Shown here: piece by piece, positions 46,383 through 57,800 of the stretch
Position numbering within the stretch: position 1 is the stretch's first letter
How the letters are laid out: the number at the start of each line of letters is the position of its first letter
NCBI GenBank assembly: GCA_035235625.1
Contig: CP141149.1
Span: 1,893,001 to 1,957,000 of the forward strand
Direction: 5' to 3'
Length of the DNA: 64,000 nucleotides
DNA from: Saururus chinensis
Taxonomy: Eukaryota > Streptophyta > Magnoliopsida > Piperales > Saururaceae
Notes under the pieces: generated by a model
Seen by the model: only the letters and a program-made list of their open reading frames with translations
Told to the model about the DNA's origin: nothing
Database searches by the model: none
Program-made: the position numbers and the translations under genes

Positions 46383-46395
46383 AAGGAGGGAAGAA
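46383..46395 (+). other. Polypurine tract of G
   Basis: aaggagggaagaa directly precedes the 3' LTR. It primes plus-strand synthesis. Confidence 0.85.
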
Positions 46396-48119
46396 TGTGA
46401 CAACCCAGGTTTGAGGTGAGTTATACTTTTGGAATTTTTATGTATTATTAGAGCATTATTTTGAATATGGAACCTTAATGAATGTTGTAGAACTCTAGAA
46501 ACCGAACTTAAAGGTTTTTGAAACACTTGATTCGGTGGTAGTAGCCGTATGTAGCGATCGTGGAAGCGCGCATCATAAGCAGGCCCATGATGAAACTACG
46601 GTAAAACCTATCCTTGAGTGGTCTTGTTTCGAAGGGCTCATCGATACGAGTCCATCGGTACTAAGAACGTACAATTCCGATATATAGGTAAAAAGTTAGA
46701 GCAATTTAAAGTTTTGGAAAAAAGAAAAAAATATATTTAATATTTTAACGTGGGCTGACGCATGCATTGCTTCAGCCGCACACTGACCGCGCGATGCACG
46801 ATGTCACACGGTTCACGGGGCACGGCGGGCCCGTGGGTCCACGCCATGCGGTGATCCGTGCAGAGCGCAGATCTACGTGGCCTGCAGCGCTGGCCACGCA
46901 TGCGGACCGTGCGGTCAGCGTGTCCGCGTGACACGCGGAGCCGCGTGTCGCGCAGCGCGGCACCGCGTGAACCCGCACGGACACAGCGTGACATGCACGG
47001 TTCCGCGCATCAATTTTGTGCGGTTCTGCTGTCTGCTGCGCGATGCGTGTCTGACACGCGTTGCACGTCAGTTCCGCCCCAATCTCTATTTATACCCCGT
47101 TTTTCTTCTTCACTATTCACTTCTACCTTCCATAAAAACTTCCGACTCTCCGTTCTAAACTCTTTTAAGTCTGATTCAACCCGTTTCAAAGGCGTTCTTA
47201 ACTAAAGTGATAGTGCCGGACGCTGTGGCGGGACCAGATTTTCTATATCAGCTCTCGACGACCGCGAATTTTCTACGCCGACCATAAGGTAGGGGATTTT
47301 AAACTCTAACTTATGCTCTGCTTATATGTTCCTAGTTTTTATATGCAGTTTTATTTCGTTGTGCTCATATGCTTGAGCTTTCTAAGAAATATCATACGCA
47401 TGATATGTTTTACATACCCTGAATTTTTGTCAGGGTATTTAGGTTTTCTAAATAAATTTGAGGTTAAACCTTGAATTATAATATTTCTGGATACCTACCG
47501 AGGAAATGATCGGTATCTGGTGCGCGCATGTATGGAGTATCATGGGAAAACTCTTGCCTTCTGAGGTTCCTATTGCCCCATGAGCACCGGAGGAATGCCG
47601 TTTGATATCACGGCTCTGGATTGATCGTTATCGGACGAACCGGTGTTTTTCCAAAATTATTCTGAATTTGTTTAGAAAAAAATAAAATGATTATCCTTTG
47701 CTTAACATCAAATTAGATTTTAATTCCACCTACTGAGTATAAAAAAATGCTCACCTACCCACAGACTCTACAGGTAGTAAAATCAACACGGAAGAGTCCA
47801 CCGGAGGGATATCTGTTTAGTCGTTTCTTTCCAATATTTCTTTTACCTCTGTAATAATATATTTTCGACATTTGGTAATATGACTACTATACATGCAGTG
47901 TATTCTGGACAAGGTCCTACTTTTCTGCTACGTTATATGTAATAGTTTAGCTGTGCATCAATTCCAAAATTTTCTATACCAACTTATTTTATGCCGATAT
48001 TTTTTTTGTAATCCGTACGGTGGACCGTCACGTTCGGTTTCACGTGCAATGTAACATGTGTCGAGTGAGATAATAATTATGCAAAATATGACGTATATTA
48101 TTTTCTGACGGTCGCCACA
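46396..48119 (+). repeat. 3' LTR of G
   Basis: 1724 bp, TGTGACAACCC to CGCCACA. It is longer than the 5' LTR, mostly because of the GC-rich block at 46750-47083. TATA box ctatttata at 47086-47094. By eye the remainder differs from the 5' LTR at scattered single bases only. Confidence 0.92.
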
Positions 48120-49735
48120 CTTTATGCCATACTTTGGCTAATTTAATCCCTAAATTGTGGCCTTAGTTTAGGCCATGCTTTCATTTATTTCATCCTTGAT
48201 TTATAGCCTTATTTTAGGGCATACTTTGACCAATTTAATTCCTGATTCGTGGCTTGACTTTAGGCCATACTTTGGACAATTTAATCCCTGATTCGTGCCT
48301 TGACTTTAGGCCATACATTGGCCAATTTAATCCCTGATTCTGGCCTTACTTTAGGCCATACTTTGGCAAATTTAATTCCTGATTCGTGGCCGGACTTTAG
48401 GCCATATTTTTGCCAATTTAATCCCTGATTCGTGGCCTTACTTTAAGCCATATTGTAGCCAATTTAATTCCTGATTTATGGCCTTACTTTAGTCCATACT
48501 ATGGCCAATTTTATTCTTCATTCGTGGACTTACGTTAGGCCATACTTTAGCCAATTTAGTCCCTGACCTACACTTTGGCTACTTTAATCCCTGATTCGTG
48601 GCCATACTTTAGACTATACTTTGGCCAATTTAATCCCTGATTCGTGGCATTACTTTTGGCCAATTTAATCCCAAATTCGTGGCCTTACTTTAGGCCATAC
48701 TTTAGCAAATTTAATCCCTGATTTGTGGCTTTAGTTTAGGTCATGCTTTTATTTATTTAATCCTTGATTTATTGCCTTACTTTAGGCCGTACTTTGATGA
48801 ATTTAATCCCTGATTCATAGCCTAACTTTAGGCCATGCTTTTGTATATTTAATCCCTGATTTATGGCCTTACTTTAGGCGATACTTTGGCCAATTTAATC
48901 CCTAATTTGTGGCATTACTTTAGGCCGTACTTTATTCAATTTAATCCCTGATTCATGACCTCACTCTATGCTATACTTTGGCCAATTTAATCCCTGATTT
49001 GTGGCCGGATTTTAGGCCTTATTTTGGCCAATTTAATCCCTGATTCGTGGCATTACTTTAGGCCATACTAGTGCAAATTTAATACCTAATTCATGGCCTT
49101 AGTTTAGACAATACTTTTGCCAATTTAATCCCTGGCCATACTTTGGCCAATTTAAACCCTTATTCATGGCCTTACTTTAGGCTATACTTTGGCTAATTTA
49201 ATCCCTAATTTGTAGCCTTACTTTACGCCATATTTTGGAATTTAGTCCCTAATTCGTGGCCTGACTTTAGGTCATACTTTGGCCAATTGAATCCCGTACT
49301 TTGGCCAATTGAATCCCGGATTCATGGCCTTACTTTGGGCCATACTTTGGTCAATTTAATCCTTGATTCGTGCCTTACTTTTGACTATACTTTGGCCAAT
49401 TTAATCCTTGATTCGTGGCCGGGCTTTAGGGCAAATTTAATTCCTGATTCGTGGCCTTACTTTAGGCCATACTTTAGACAATTTAATCCCTGGTTCTTAG
49501 CCTTACTTTAGGCTATACCTTGGCCTATTTAATTCCTGATTTGTGGCCTTACTTTAGATCATACTTTGGTCAATTTAATCTCTAATTCATGGCCTTAGTT
49601 TCAGCCATACTTTGGCTAATCAATCCATAATTTGAAGCCTTAGTTTAGGCCCTTCTTTTGCTTATTTATAACCCTATTTTGTGGCCCTGTTTTAGGCTCT
49701 AGTGTTGCCATAGCAATTCCAAATTCTCAGCCTTG
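48120..49735 (+). repeat. 46-bp minisatellite M in D1, part 3
   Basis: About 34 units continue after G, becoming irregular after 49600. The open frame at 49287-49511 is a product of the repeat and not a gene. Confidence 0.9.
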
Positions 49736-51631
49736 ATTTATGTTATAATCATGCTAAGAGAATATCTAAGTTTTAGCCCTAGTTTAGGTTGCACTATTGC
49801 CTACGTAATAGTTAATTTTTAGCTTTGATTTAGGTTATAATCTTGCTAATTGAATCCCTGTCTTTTGAGCCTTAGTTCATGATATTTTCATGTTTATTAA
49901 GTCTCCGAATTTTATCCTATATTGCCTTTGAGATTCAGCATAATTTGTCCTTGAATTTCATCCTTGATTGTGATATACATTAGGGTGAATATTGATGGTT
50001 GTTTCAGCCTGAACTTGTCATGGTAGGTGGCTGACTTGAGTTATGCATAATAACCCCAAATCTTTTTCATTATAATGTTGAATTGGTCAGTTCATCTAAG
50101 CATGAGTCTAAGTCCTTGTCATGTTGATTAGTGCACATGCTTAAGCCCTAAGTCTGCCTATTATCTTGCCAATCATGAGAGTTGATTGCATGCATGATAG
50201 GGTATGATTAGTATTAAATCTTTGAATACATTAAGTCATATGTTCATTCAGCATTATGTTAGTTGATGTTAATAACCACGGCGGATACTTAGGCCTTAGT
50301 GGCCTTGGCACCTTTGGAACGATGGATCCCTGCAAATGCGCAAAGCAGGTTTTTGAGCATCATGGAAGGCTCATCTACCTCCGGCCAGTGTGTCCATGAG
50401 CGGAGTTGGCACCTATATCTCTAGGCCCATGGCTGATCCAAGTGGATCTCTACAGATGCTAGGATTTCTGATAATAGCCATGGCAGTAATCTTTCAGACC
50501 TTCGTGGTTTCCGTTTCTTCAGGACGATGGTTCCCTGCAAATGAACAAATCTGGGTTTTGAGCTTCATGTAAGGCTCATCTACCTCCAACCAGTGTATCC
50601 ATGAGCAAAGCTGGTACCTATATCTCTTGGCCCATGGCTGATCCAAGTGGATTTCTAGAGATGCTAGGATTTCTATTAGCATACTTCTTTGAGTGGGAGT
50701 CGGTATTTTCACATAACAATTAGTGCATTGTTTCCTTAATGGTGTCCATGGTTTTGTGCATTATGTTGGTCTTTATTGGTTAAAGGTCAGACCATGTTTC
50801 TGAGTTATGTTATATTCAGTACTCTGTATATTACTTTACATGTGTCACTATATATTGATCTTCTACATGTTGGAGTCCTATGTCTGGAGATTTCTCGAGG
50901 GGCGAGTTGTCTCTGAGTGAATACAGATTTGTTAGTATTAATTATCGAACAATGGTGTGAGATAATTAATTACATTGTTAGTTATTGCTTGTTAATTAGA
51001 CAAGTGGAACAATTAAAGGACTTGCATAAAATGTAGGTTCCTTTAAAAAACTTAAGCATTGCATGTGTAATGCTATGCTTCTTAGTATAGTGTAGTTTTA
51101 GGCAGAACTACATCTAGATCCGATCTTGTTGGAAACATTGGAGATGTTGACTACTGAGTACGTAGGCAACTAACATCGGGTGATGTTGGCTTGATCCAAA
51201 AAATATTAATAACATCTTTTGTCCTTATGGAAACTCTTCTCATGAAGGCGGAGGGATTCCATTGTTGTTGTTGTGGTTGTTTTGTTTGGTTAGTTGCAGA
51301 TTTTCAAGGCGGCGACAAGTGAGACCAAGACATGCAAGCACAAGAAGAAGTTTCTATGTTTCTACAACTCCAGTATGTAAGTGTTTTTTGGCGTGAGAGT
51401 CAACCTGTTATTTATTTTCAGATGAATGACGAACTTGTACTTAGATGGATGAGTTGTTCTTTATGAATTTTTAGATGTGTAGCAATATCATATGATTTGA
51501 TATTCATATTTATGAACCCCAATTTCATGACTTGGATATTTAATCGAATGGTTTGTTTTGTATATAAGAAAAAAAAGTGACTTACCGTTCATGCTATTTT
51601 AAAAAGGGTTTTAAAAATTTGGGTCGTGACA
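49736..51631 (+). repeat. 3' part of the D1 LTR
   Basis: Non-coding. Contains a ~200-bp direct duplication: gatggatccctgcaaatg at 50322 recurs as gatggttccctgcaaatg near 50525, together with ggctcatctacctcc and cccatggctgatccaagtgg. From about 50870 to the end it matches the reverse complement of D2 (gaggggcgagttgtctct, acatcgggtgatgttggc, gatgagttg). It ends gggtcgtgaca. Confidence 0.75.
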
Positions 51632-51880
51632 CCTCTATTTCATGGCCTGTTTTGAAGTAAGCCTCTATTTGAGTAGCATGAACCACTCCATCGTAGACTA
51701 AGCACCTAGTGTGCAATTCATCAAACAGATTGAGGGTCTCATGCATGTTTCCCAGGAGTGAGTCAGCTCCGTAGTCCTTGTTGATCATCTCCCGCAATAG
51801 ATCCAGTGTCTCCTTATTGCAGTTGGCGTCCACAAAGCCCGGTGGAGAACTAGCAATAATCTATGTAATTATATCCAGGA
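51632..51880 (-). pseudogene. Captured PPR-protein fragment (PPR-a)
   Basis: The minus-strand frame 51833-51632 reads ANCNKETLDLLREMINKDYG, then ETLNLFDELHTRCLVYDGVV and EAYFKTGHEIE. The alternating helix pattern with LFDEL and LVYDGVV is that of P-type PPR proteins. A few residues upstream (SSPPGFVDANC) are preceded by a TAG. Between the two repeats a segment seems to be lost. The D1 insertion cuts it at its 3' side. It lies at the 5' side of the capture region of E, and is separate from PPR-b once D1 is removed. The sources of PPR-a and PPR-b may be different genes. Confidence 0.65.
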
Positions 51881-52950
51881 TTGGGCCTGGAATGTCCCAG
51901 TTGAAGTAGATAACAAATCAAGGATTACCAACAAGGAGACCGCTTGAGTTGTGCAGGATGGAGATATTGTAGGAAGTCCCAATATGGATAGTTTGCACTG
52001 AGATAGAGGAAGTTCTCCACAGTACCGGGGTGATCCAACTAAAAGCCAAGGTCGCGTGTATCTCATATCCAACATTTTTTGCCCCAAATATCTATCTGCC
52101 AGAGTGCAAGCCAAGATGTGGGTTGAGAAGGAGCCAATTTTCCACTAATAATTTGCCTGAAAAAATCTTCCCATTGAAGATTTTAACGAAAAATAGGGAC
52201 GCTCTAGCCAAAGAAAGCAAAACCATATTGCAAGAAAATTCCTGTAAGATTAGGGCAATCTCCAGGAAGCAAATCTCGTCCAGTTTGTGTTGCTGTTTAG
52301 AAGGCAGCTTGCATTACCTCCATCGAGAAATCTCCAGAGAAAATTTTGCAAAGGAAGATTTCACCGGAATGGTATGCTGGACAGAAGAGAAGTTGATCTA
52401 CGCAAGGAAGAAGGCCAGAGCGACAAAATTTCCACCTACAAGGGCAGGCCTCTACGGCGACTGGAGAGCAGTCCCATGGCATACGGACCTTCTTCCTCCT
52501 CTTTGCCGCTACCGATGCCAGAAAAGGCCAAGGCAAATGAGCACAGCGAAGGGGCAATGGTGGGGCTTCTTCCCACCGTCGGCGGTTAGTCTGGATTTCC
52601 TGGCGGCTAGCTACTTCCTAGGAATCTTTCCGCACCGGCAAGAGCGACTGGCTTGGTCAAGAGCAGAGATAGTCGGCAAACTATGTCGGTGTGAACTAGA
52701 CTCCTTTGTGAAGAGAATCCTTCGGGCATACCTTCTCTTACTCCATTGGAACGAGTTCCTCTGGCAATGAAATGCCCTCTACATGAACTAATTCATCCGC
52801 TTCTTCCATGCAAACGATGGTGGAGGAGTTGCTAGGGACATTACAAGCCTGTGCAGATTCATGAGCCTAACTGCAACTTTTTTAAGTATCTCTGCGAGCA
52901 CAGCTACAACTACCATGATTTTCTTCACCTGTTGTCCCATGGAACTGTGA
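51881..52950 (-). other. E leader and unassigned internal sequence
   Basis: After the primer site the minus strand has an ATG at 52941 and a short frame (GQQVKKIMVVVAVLAEILKK) at the position of the gag start in R2, which also has ATG near the primer site. The remaining ~850 bases hold no recognisable domain. A 246-residue frame on the opposite strand (52030-52770) has no recognisable motif. Some of this could be further captured host sequence. Confidence 0.45.
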
Positions 52951-52962
52951 GCTCTGATACCA
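52951..52962 (-). other. Primer binding site of E
   Basis: The minus strand reads TGGTATCAGAGC, a perfect 12-nt match to the initiator-Met tRNA complement, one base from the LTR. Confidence 0.92.
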
Positions 52963-52963
52963 A

Positions 52964-53314
52964 TGTTGTGAACCGATGTCCACAACGGTGTGGCAGCCGG
53001 TGTAGGGGAAGGGAGCAGCGCAAGAAGGCCGGGAAAGGGGAGAGGGGACGACATGGTGGTCAAACAGGAGGGAGAGCAAGGAAAGAGAGAAGAGGATTAG
53101 GGAGACAATAATTTATTCATAATCCCAATTAGGGCATAGCCCTTACATTTAAATAGGCTAACTAATGGGCTTACTAACAAGCGCCTAAGGCCCCAATAAC
53201 ATAATTAAAAGAAAACCCTAATTAACCTTGTAACCTAATTGCACTTATTACATAATTAAAACCCTAATTACCCTAGCATGTGGCCCCAGCAGTACCCCCT
53301 AGACGTTCACAACA
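52964..53314 (-). repeat. 5' LTR of E
   Basis: 351 bp, TGTTGTGAACC to GTTCACAACA. The ends form a 10-bp terminal inverted repeat. It is collinear with 29669-30001 and 7266-7624. Confidence 0.9.
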
Positions 53315-54137
53315 GACAAGTGTCTCATCATACAATACATAATCATGCATATTCATTCCCATTCATAAGCATTTGTCTTGCATGACAAGTGTCTCAAACA
53401 CACTATCCATATTCATGCATATTCATTCTCATTTATAAGAATTCACCCTGCATGACATGTGTCTCAAACACACTATTCATATTCAAGCCATATTCACATG
53501 TGCCACATAATCTCATTCAACTCCACACAACCTATACAAATTTGTATAATAACATCTCATAAGCATGCATCATCAACAATGGTGAATGTCTCCATTATGG
53601 AGAGAAATACAATCATACCACCCGCTCTAGATATCATCCAATTTCCTAAATGGAAACCTAGGGTGTTGGCAGTAGTGAGCCCCTTTGCTCACCCTAGACA
53701 ATCTAAGAAGGAATGTCTAATTTCCATACTGAAACCTAGAGTAGTCTGCTCAACCTCAATAGTCCTAGGTGGGAACGTCCGATCTCATCACGAAGACGTA
53801 GAGTAGTGTGTTTGTCCTTGACATCTCTTGTGGAGGAGAGTACGATTTATACAAAAGAAACCTAGAACATGTGGTAGCCGGTGCATAAGGGCATACCACA
53901 ATGGATTCTTAGGGTCCAAATGACTCTACAAAAGAAATCTCAACCGCAATAGTTCATCTTAAATCAACTCAACCAGGGGAGGAACATTGTTCCAAATAGG
54001 AACTCAAAACGAAATCATGTCCTTTCGAACCCATCCAATTTGATAAGCCTTCGATTGATTAATCTGGCAAGCAATATCACCCAATTGCATCCAATCGATC
54101 AATTTTGGCTAATCTCGATTAATCTCATTCGTAAACC
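53315..54137 (-). repeat. F-element 5' LTR, second part
   Basis: Begins with the second copy of gacaa and continues the LTR interrupted at 29668: gacaagtgtctca, catattcattc, gtgaatgtctcca, tatggagagaaata, cccgctctagatat, tttcctaaatgg. These match the LTR at about 24000-24800 in order. It is cut at 54138 by a Reina LTR. Confidence 0.8.
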
Positions 54138-54313
54138 TGTTGTGCAGGATTGTGCACGATGATCAGACTATCAGACTCTCTCTTTTTATTACTTTACTGC
54201 ATTGAACTATTTAATTATTATTGTAGTATTTTATTATCGTACTGTGTTGGTCCAGTTAGTGGCTTGGGATATCCGACCAACTAACTGGGTTATATTGTAA
54301 GAACCGGACCGGT
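54138..54313 (+). repeat. Reina LTR fragment, plus orientation, half of an inverted pair
   Basis: The first ~176 bp of a Reina LTR (TGTTGTGCAGG to ggaccggt), with the duplicated word atcagactatcagact. It stops where an inverted LTR begins, with no spacer. Confidence 0.85.
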
Positions 54314-54652
54314 GATGCAAGCACAATCGACACCTAAGAGAATTGCGAGGGAAAGGGGAGAAGTGTTGAAGAAAGGGGAGAAACTGGAAATCTCAATTTG
54401 CATAAACTCCAACCAAAAGTCAAGGCCACCTCATATAGGAGACGACCCTCCTAGGGAACCGAACCACCTAAACCAGACCGGTCCGGTTCTTACAATATAA
54501 CCCAGTTAGTGGGTTGGATATCCCAGGCCACTAACTGAACCAGCACAGTACGATAATAAAATACTACAATAACAATTAAATAGTTCAATGCAAAAAAGTA
54601 ATAAAAAGAGGGAGTCTGATAGTCTGATCAACGTGCACAATCGTGCACAACA
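54314..54652 (-). repeat. Reina LTR, minus orientation, 3' LTR of R5
   Basis: Nearly full LTR in reverse (gatgcaagcacaatcg to gtgcacaaca). It carries the same atcagactatcagact duplication as the plus-strand half, seen here as agtctgatagtctgat. It is followed on the right by the R5 polypurine tract and pol end. Confidence 0.88.
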
Positions 54653-54864
54653 CTCCACCACACTTCCGCTAGTCGCCTTGTCCGCAAGGCGACCTTGCTG
54701 GATAATGAGCCAAAAAATCATCCTCAGACATCCACGTAGCATCCTCCAACGGCTGACCCTACCATGAAACCAGAACCTTAGTAACAATGCGACCCGAACG
54801 ACGAACCCGCCTCTTCTCAAGCACAGATGCAGGGGCCGGGTCGGAGGGCGGAACAGGACCCATC
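54653..54864 (-). pseudogene. R5: end of Reina pol (chromodomain)
   Basis: The minus-strand frame encodes the C-terminal segment (PVPPSDPAPASVL, KRRVRRSGRIVTKVLVSW, LEDATWMSEDDF). The hairpin and polypurine tract follow. It is cut at 54864 by the D2 LTR. When the element resumes at 58438, about 0.8-0.9 kb of integrase is missing compared with R2. Confidence 0.82.
54672..54693 (-). other. Hairpin before the polypurine tract of R5
   Basis: Perfect 9-bp arms GTCGCCTTG and CAAGGCGAC around a 4-nt loop, as in R1, R2 and R6. Confidence 0.75.
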
Positions 54865-57800
54865 TGTCATGACCCGGATTTTGAAAAGCATTTTTAAATA
54901 GCACGAATAGTAAGTAGCGAGAAAATTTTGTTTCTTTAAATACAAAACAAACCATTCGATTAAATATCCAAGTCATGATAATTGGGTTCACAAATACGAA
55001 TATCAAATCATATGATATTATTTAACTTCTGAAAATTCATAAAGACTATCTCATCCATCTAAGTACAAGTCCATCGTCCATCTGAAAATAAATAATAAGT
55101 TGACTCCCATGATAAAGGTATACTAACGTACCGAAGTTGAAAAAGTGCAGAATCTCTTGTGCTCGCCTGCCTTGATCTCACTTTTCGTCGCCTAGAGAAT
55201 CTGCAACGAAGCAAACCAAACAACAACCACCACCACAATGGAGCATCTTTGCCTACAGGAGAAGAGCTTCCAAAGGGCAAAAGGTTTTATTAATATTTTT
55301 CGGATCGGGCCAACATCACCCGATGTTAGTTGCCTACGTACTCATTAGACAACATCTCCAATGTTTCCAACAAGATCGGATCCAGACGTAGTTCTGCCTA
55401 GAAATTACTCTATCCTAAGGAGCATAGCATCACACATGCAATGCTTAGATATTTTCAACCTACATTTTAGTAAGTCCTTTAACCGTTCCACTTGCCTAAT
55501 TAACATGCAATATCAAACATTGTTATTAATTATCTCACATCCCTTGTTCAATAATTAATACTATCAAATCTGTAACTCAGAGATAACTCGCCCCTCGAGA
55601 AACCTCCAAACAAAGTACTCCAGCCTTGGAGTGGACTGCTTAATAGCAGCTTGACCCAAATCCCCAAGGCTCTCAATAGCCTGCCACGAATCTGGAGAAG
55701 AGGATCCCAACTGTGCTCATGGACACAGATTGGCGAGAAGCACAAGCCTTCTATGATGCTCATATAACTCCACTTTTCGTACGTACTAAATAGTCCTAGG
55801 AAGACCTGCTGAAGACCCGCGGTAAAGACCTTCTGGTCAATACCCAAACCGTTGTGGCGATGAAGATGCATATTGCAATCTCCACCTTCCCAACACTGGT
55901 AGAAAATGTCTTATAAGACATTACTAATGTATCAATAGAAGCCTTAGGTCCTTATGACCATTGACTCCCCCAAACATCTGAAACTTAGACTAGATTATTT
56001 TCATCCAGTCAAGTAACTACTCAACCAGGTGGGCCCTCTTTACCTTGTGAATTGGCCCACTAAATAGCTCATCCACTGAGCTATGACTCAAAGAACATCC
56101 CAAAACCACCCTCGGTTCATTAACCAAGGTCAAATTCTATATCAGGGCCCCGTTCACTCCATGAACTGGTCCTAACCCTAAAGAGGGTATTTTAGTCATT
56201 ATCTTGATTAGATGTTCTCCTTCCAAACCAATAGCAACCCATGTCTCTTGATTAATCTTCATTAATCTTAAGTTACTGATATAAATCAATGCATCAATAT
56301 CAAAAACATGCAACAACATAAATAATCATGCAATCATACAAATGTATAAAAAATAAATGGGGGCCCATTGCATTCATTTGCAAGGCTAGGGCTCAGAGAA
56401 TTCAAGCCCAATATGTAAATTAACATATTCCATGAGTGACGTATATAATGCCCTAGTGGATTTATGTGCTGCTTTACAGACACGTGCAATACACTGCCCT
56501 AAACCCTGAGAATTAGGGTTTTTCATTGGTTTCCCATGACATTGTGACCTGTCAAGGTCTTCGTGTCACCTACTGATCACACCCCATCCTTTTGAAGTCA
56601 CTTATAGGGCACCTTAACTCTTGATTCATTAGGTCATCTGTTTCATCAAAAACATAACATACTGCCCCCTAAGGGCATTAGGGTAATTCTACCACATAGG
56701 GTATGCTACCCTCCCTTGGTTCATTTGGTCATCTCACTACTCTTTTATTTATTTAAGTCATAATCCTCTCAAGAGCTTCACTCTCAAACTGACTCGTGCT
56801 TCCATTCACACGAATGTGGGCGAATCCGCTCAAGGGGTATTTCTATCATTTGGTTTAAAGCTATAATGACATCAGATGGGTCCAAAATTGAACTCAAGTG
56901 TACTACTTGACTTCGTGGACTCTATGTAATTTTCCTGGCATGTGACGGGGCCATAAACCCCTTGAACCGACCCAGGTTTTGACTCATGGTTTACTATAAA
57001 CCCTAAGGGTAAAAGGATCAATTAACCCCTTATTGGTATTTTTCTTCACTAAGAGATTTGGCCTATAATTTGGTAACCAATTGGACTCTCACTGAGAATT
57101 TTCCCGATTTTTAAATCAACTCCTAGGCCCCTGAACCAGGGCCCCGAAGTTGGGTAAATGGTTCTCACATGATGATTTAACTATCAAGGGTAAAAAGGTC
57201 ATTTCACAATCTCTAGGATTTTTCCCCAATCTGAAACTTGGTCAGAATAATCACAAACCTCTCCAGGTCCAATAGTAATTTTCTAGGATTTGTTTGACAC
57301 AATTAACCTCCTGAACCAGACCCGGTTTAGGGAATATGAATTGTTCTTTTTTTTTAAATAGGACTGGACCGGACTGGATTAGGTCGGGTTACCCGACCCG
57401 GTCTAGGGAGTAGACGACCAGCGAGGGTCATCTTCCCCACGATCGGCTAGAGGCCATTCGGCCTCTGGTGGTGCCGCCAGTACTGTGGTGGAGGAGGGAC
57501 AGCCCAGGTCTTCCCTGACCGCCGGCGAACAGCGGAACTCACGGCACATCTTCCGCCGCCACCCGGTGGCTAGCCGGCGGCCAAAGGTTGCCCTTTTCTT
57601 TCAGTCCCTCTTTTTTTTGAAATCTAGAGGTGTCATTGCGACGGCAGGCCACTACGGCCGACCAATGGGCCGGGCATGACCGGATCTCTATCTTCCGGCG
57701 ATTCTGGTAGCCCTGGTCCATCCTCCGGCCAGCGGCTGCGCCGCGCCGCAGTTAGGCTCCTCTCTCTATTATTTTTTTAAACAAAACAGATTTGGTAGCC

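Larger units (their letters stand above)
39067..48119 (+). mobile_element. G: complete Tekay-like Ty3/gypsy retrotransposon, degenerate
   Basis: 9.05 kb between copies of cttta (39062-39066 and 48120-48124). LTRs start TGTGACAACCC and end CGCCACA or TTGCCACA. Contents: primer site, an extra acidic zinc-knuckle ORF, gag, protease, RT, RNase H, integrase, chromodomain and polypurine tract. Long LTRs and the chromodomain with LRTKRISLVKVLW fit the Tekay/Del clade. The two LTRs look nearly identical by eye outside one GC-rich block, so this is the youngest insertion of the stack, but gag-pol has several stops. Confidence 0.9.
31871..51631 (+). mobile_element. D1: giant solo LTR carrying two nested insertions
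   Basis: Begins TGTAACATCC and ends GGGTCGTGACA, with the 5-bp duplication cctct at 31866-31870 and 51632-51636. Removing H (33709-38498) and G (39067-48119) leaves about 5.9 kb with no gag or pol, so it is a solo LTR of a very large family. It contains a 25-bp minisatellite, a TATA box, a pyrimidine-rich leader, about 57 units of a 46-bp minisatellite and a ~200-bp duplication. A second copy, D2 (54865-58437, minus), confirms the 3' half and part of the 5' end. Confidence 0.82.
29669..53314 (-). mobile_element. E: gene-capturing non-autonomous LTR retrotransposon, interrupted
   Basis: Outer ends TGTTGTGAAC and GTTCACAACA are flanked by the 5-bp duplication gacaa at 29664-29668 and 53315-53319. 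Both LTRs, a perfect primer site (52951-52962) and a polypurine-like end (30002-30014) are present on the minus strand. The D LTR insertion at 31871-51631, with CCTCT duplicated, splits it; net length is about 3.9 kb. There is no gag, protease, RT or integrase. Instead it carries PPR, ClpB and 14-3-3 gene pieces. Its 3' terminal segment resembles Reina elements. Transposition would need enzymes supplied in trans. Confidence 0.85.

Noticed and set aside
39067-48119. G as an active, autonomous element
   Set aside because: Gag has at least four stops and pol has stops and a frameshift, although catalytic residues are retained and the LTRs look young.
33190-49735. 46-bp arrays as a CRISPR-like array
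   Set aside because: Repeats are contiguous with no constant repeat and variable spacer structure, and the sequence is plant nuclear DNA.
52030-52770. 246-residue open frame on the plus strand
   Set aside because: It lies antisense to the E leader, has no recognisable domain and looks like a chance frame in unassigned sequence. I kept the region as unassigned.
55548-55871. 107-residue minus-strand frame
   Set aside because: It lies wholly inside the D2 LTR and has no recognisable domain; the matching part of D1 does not keep it open.
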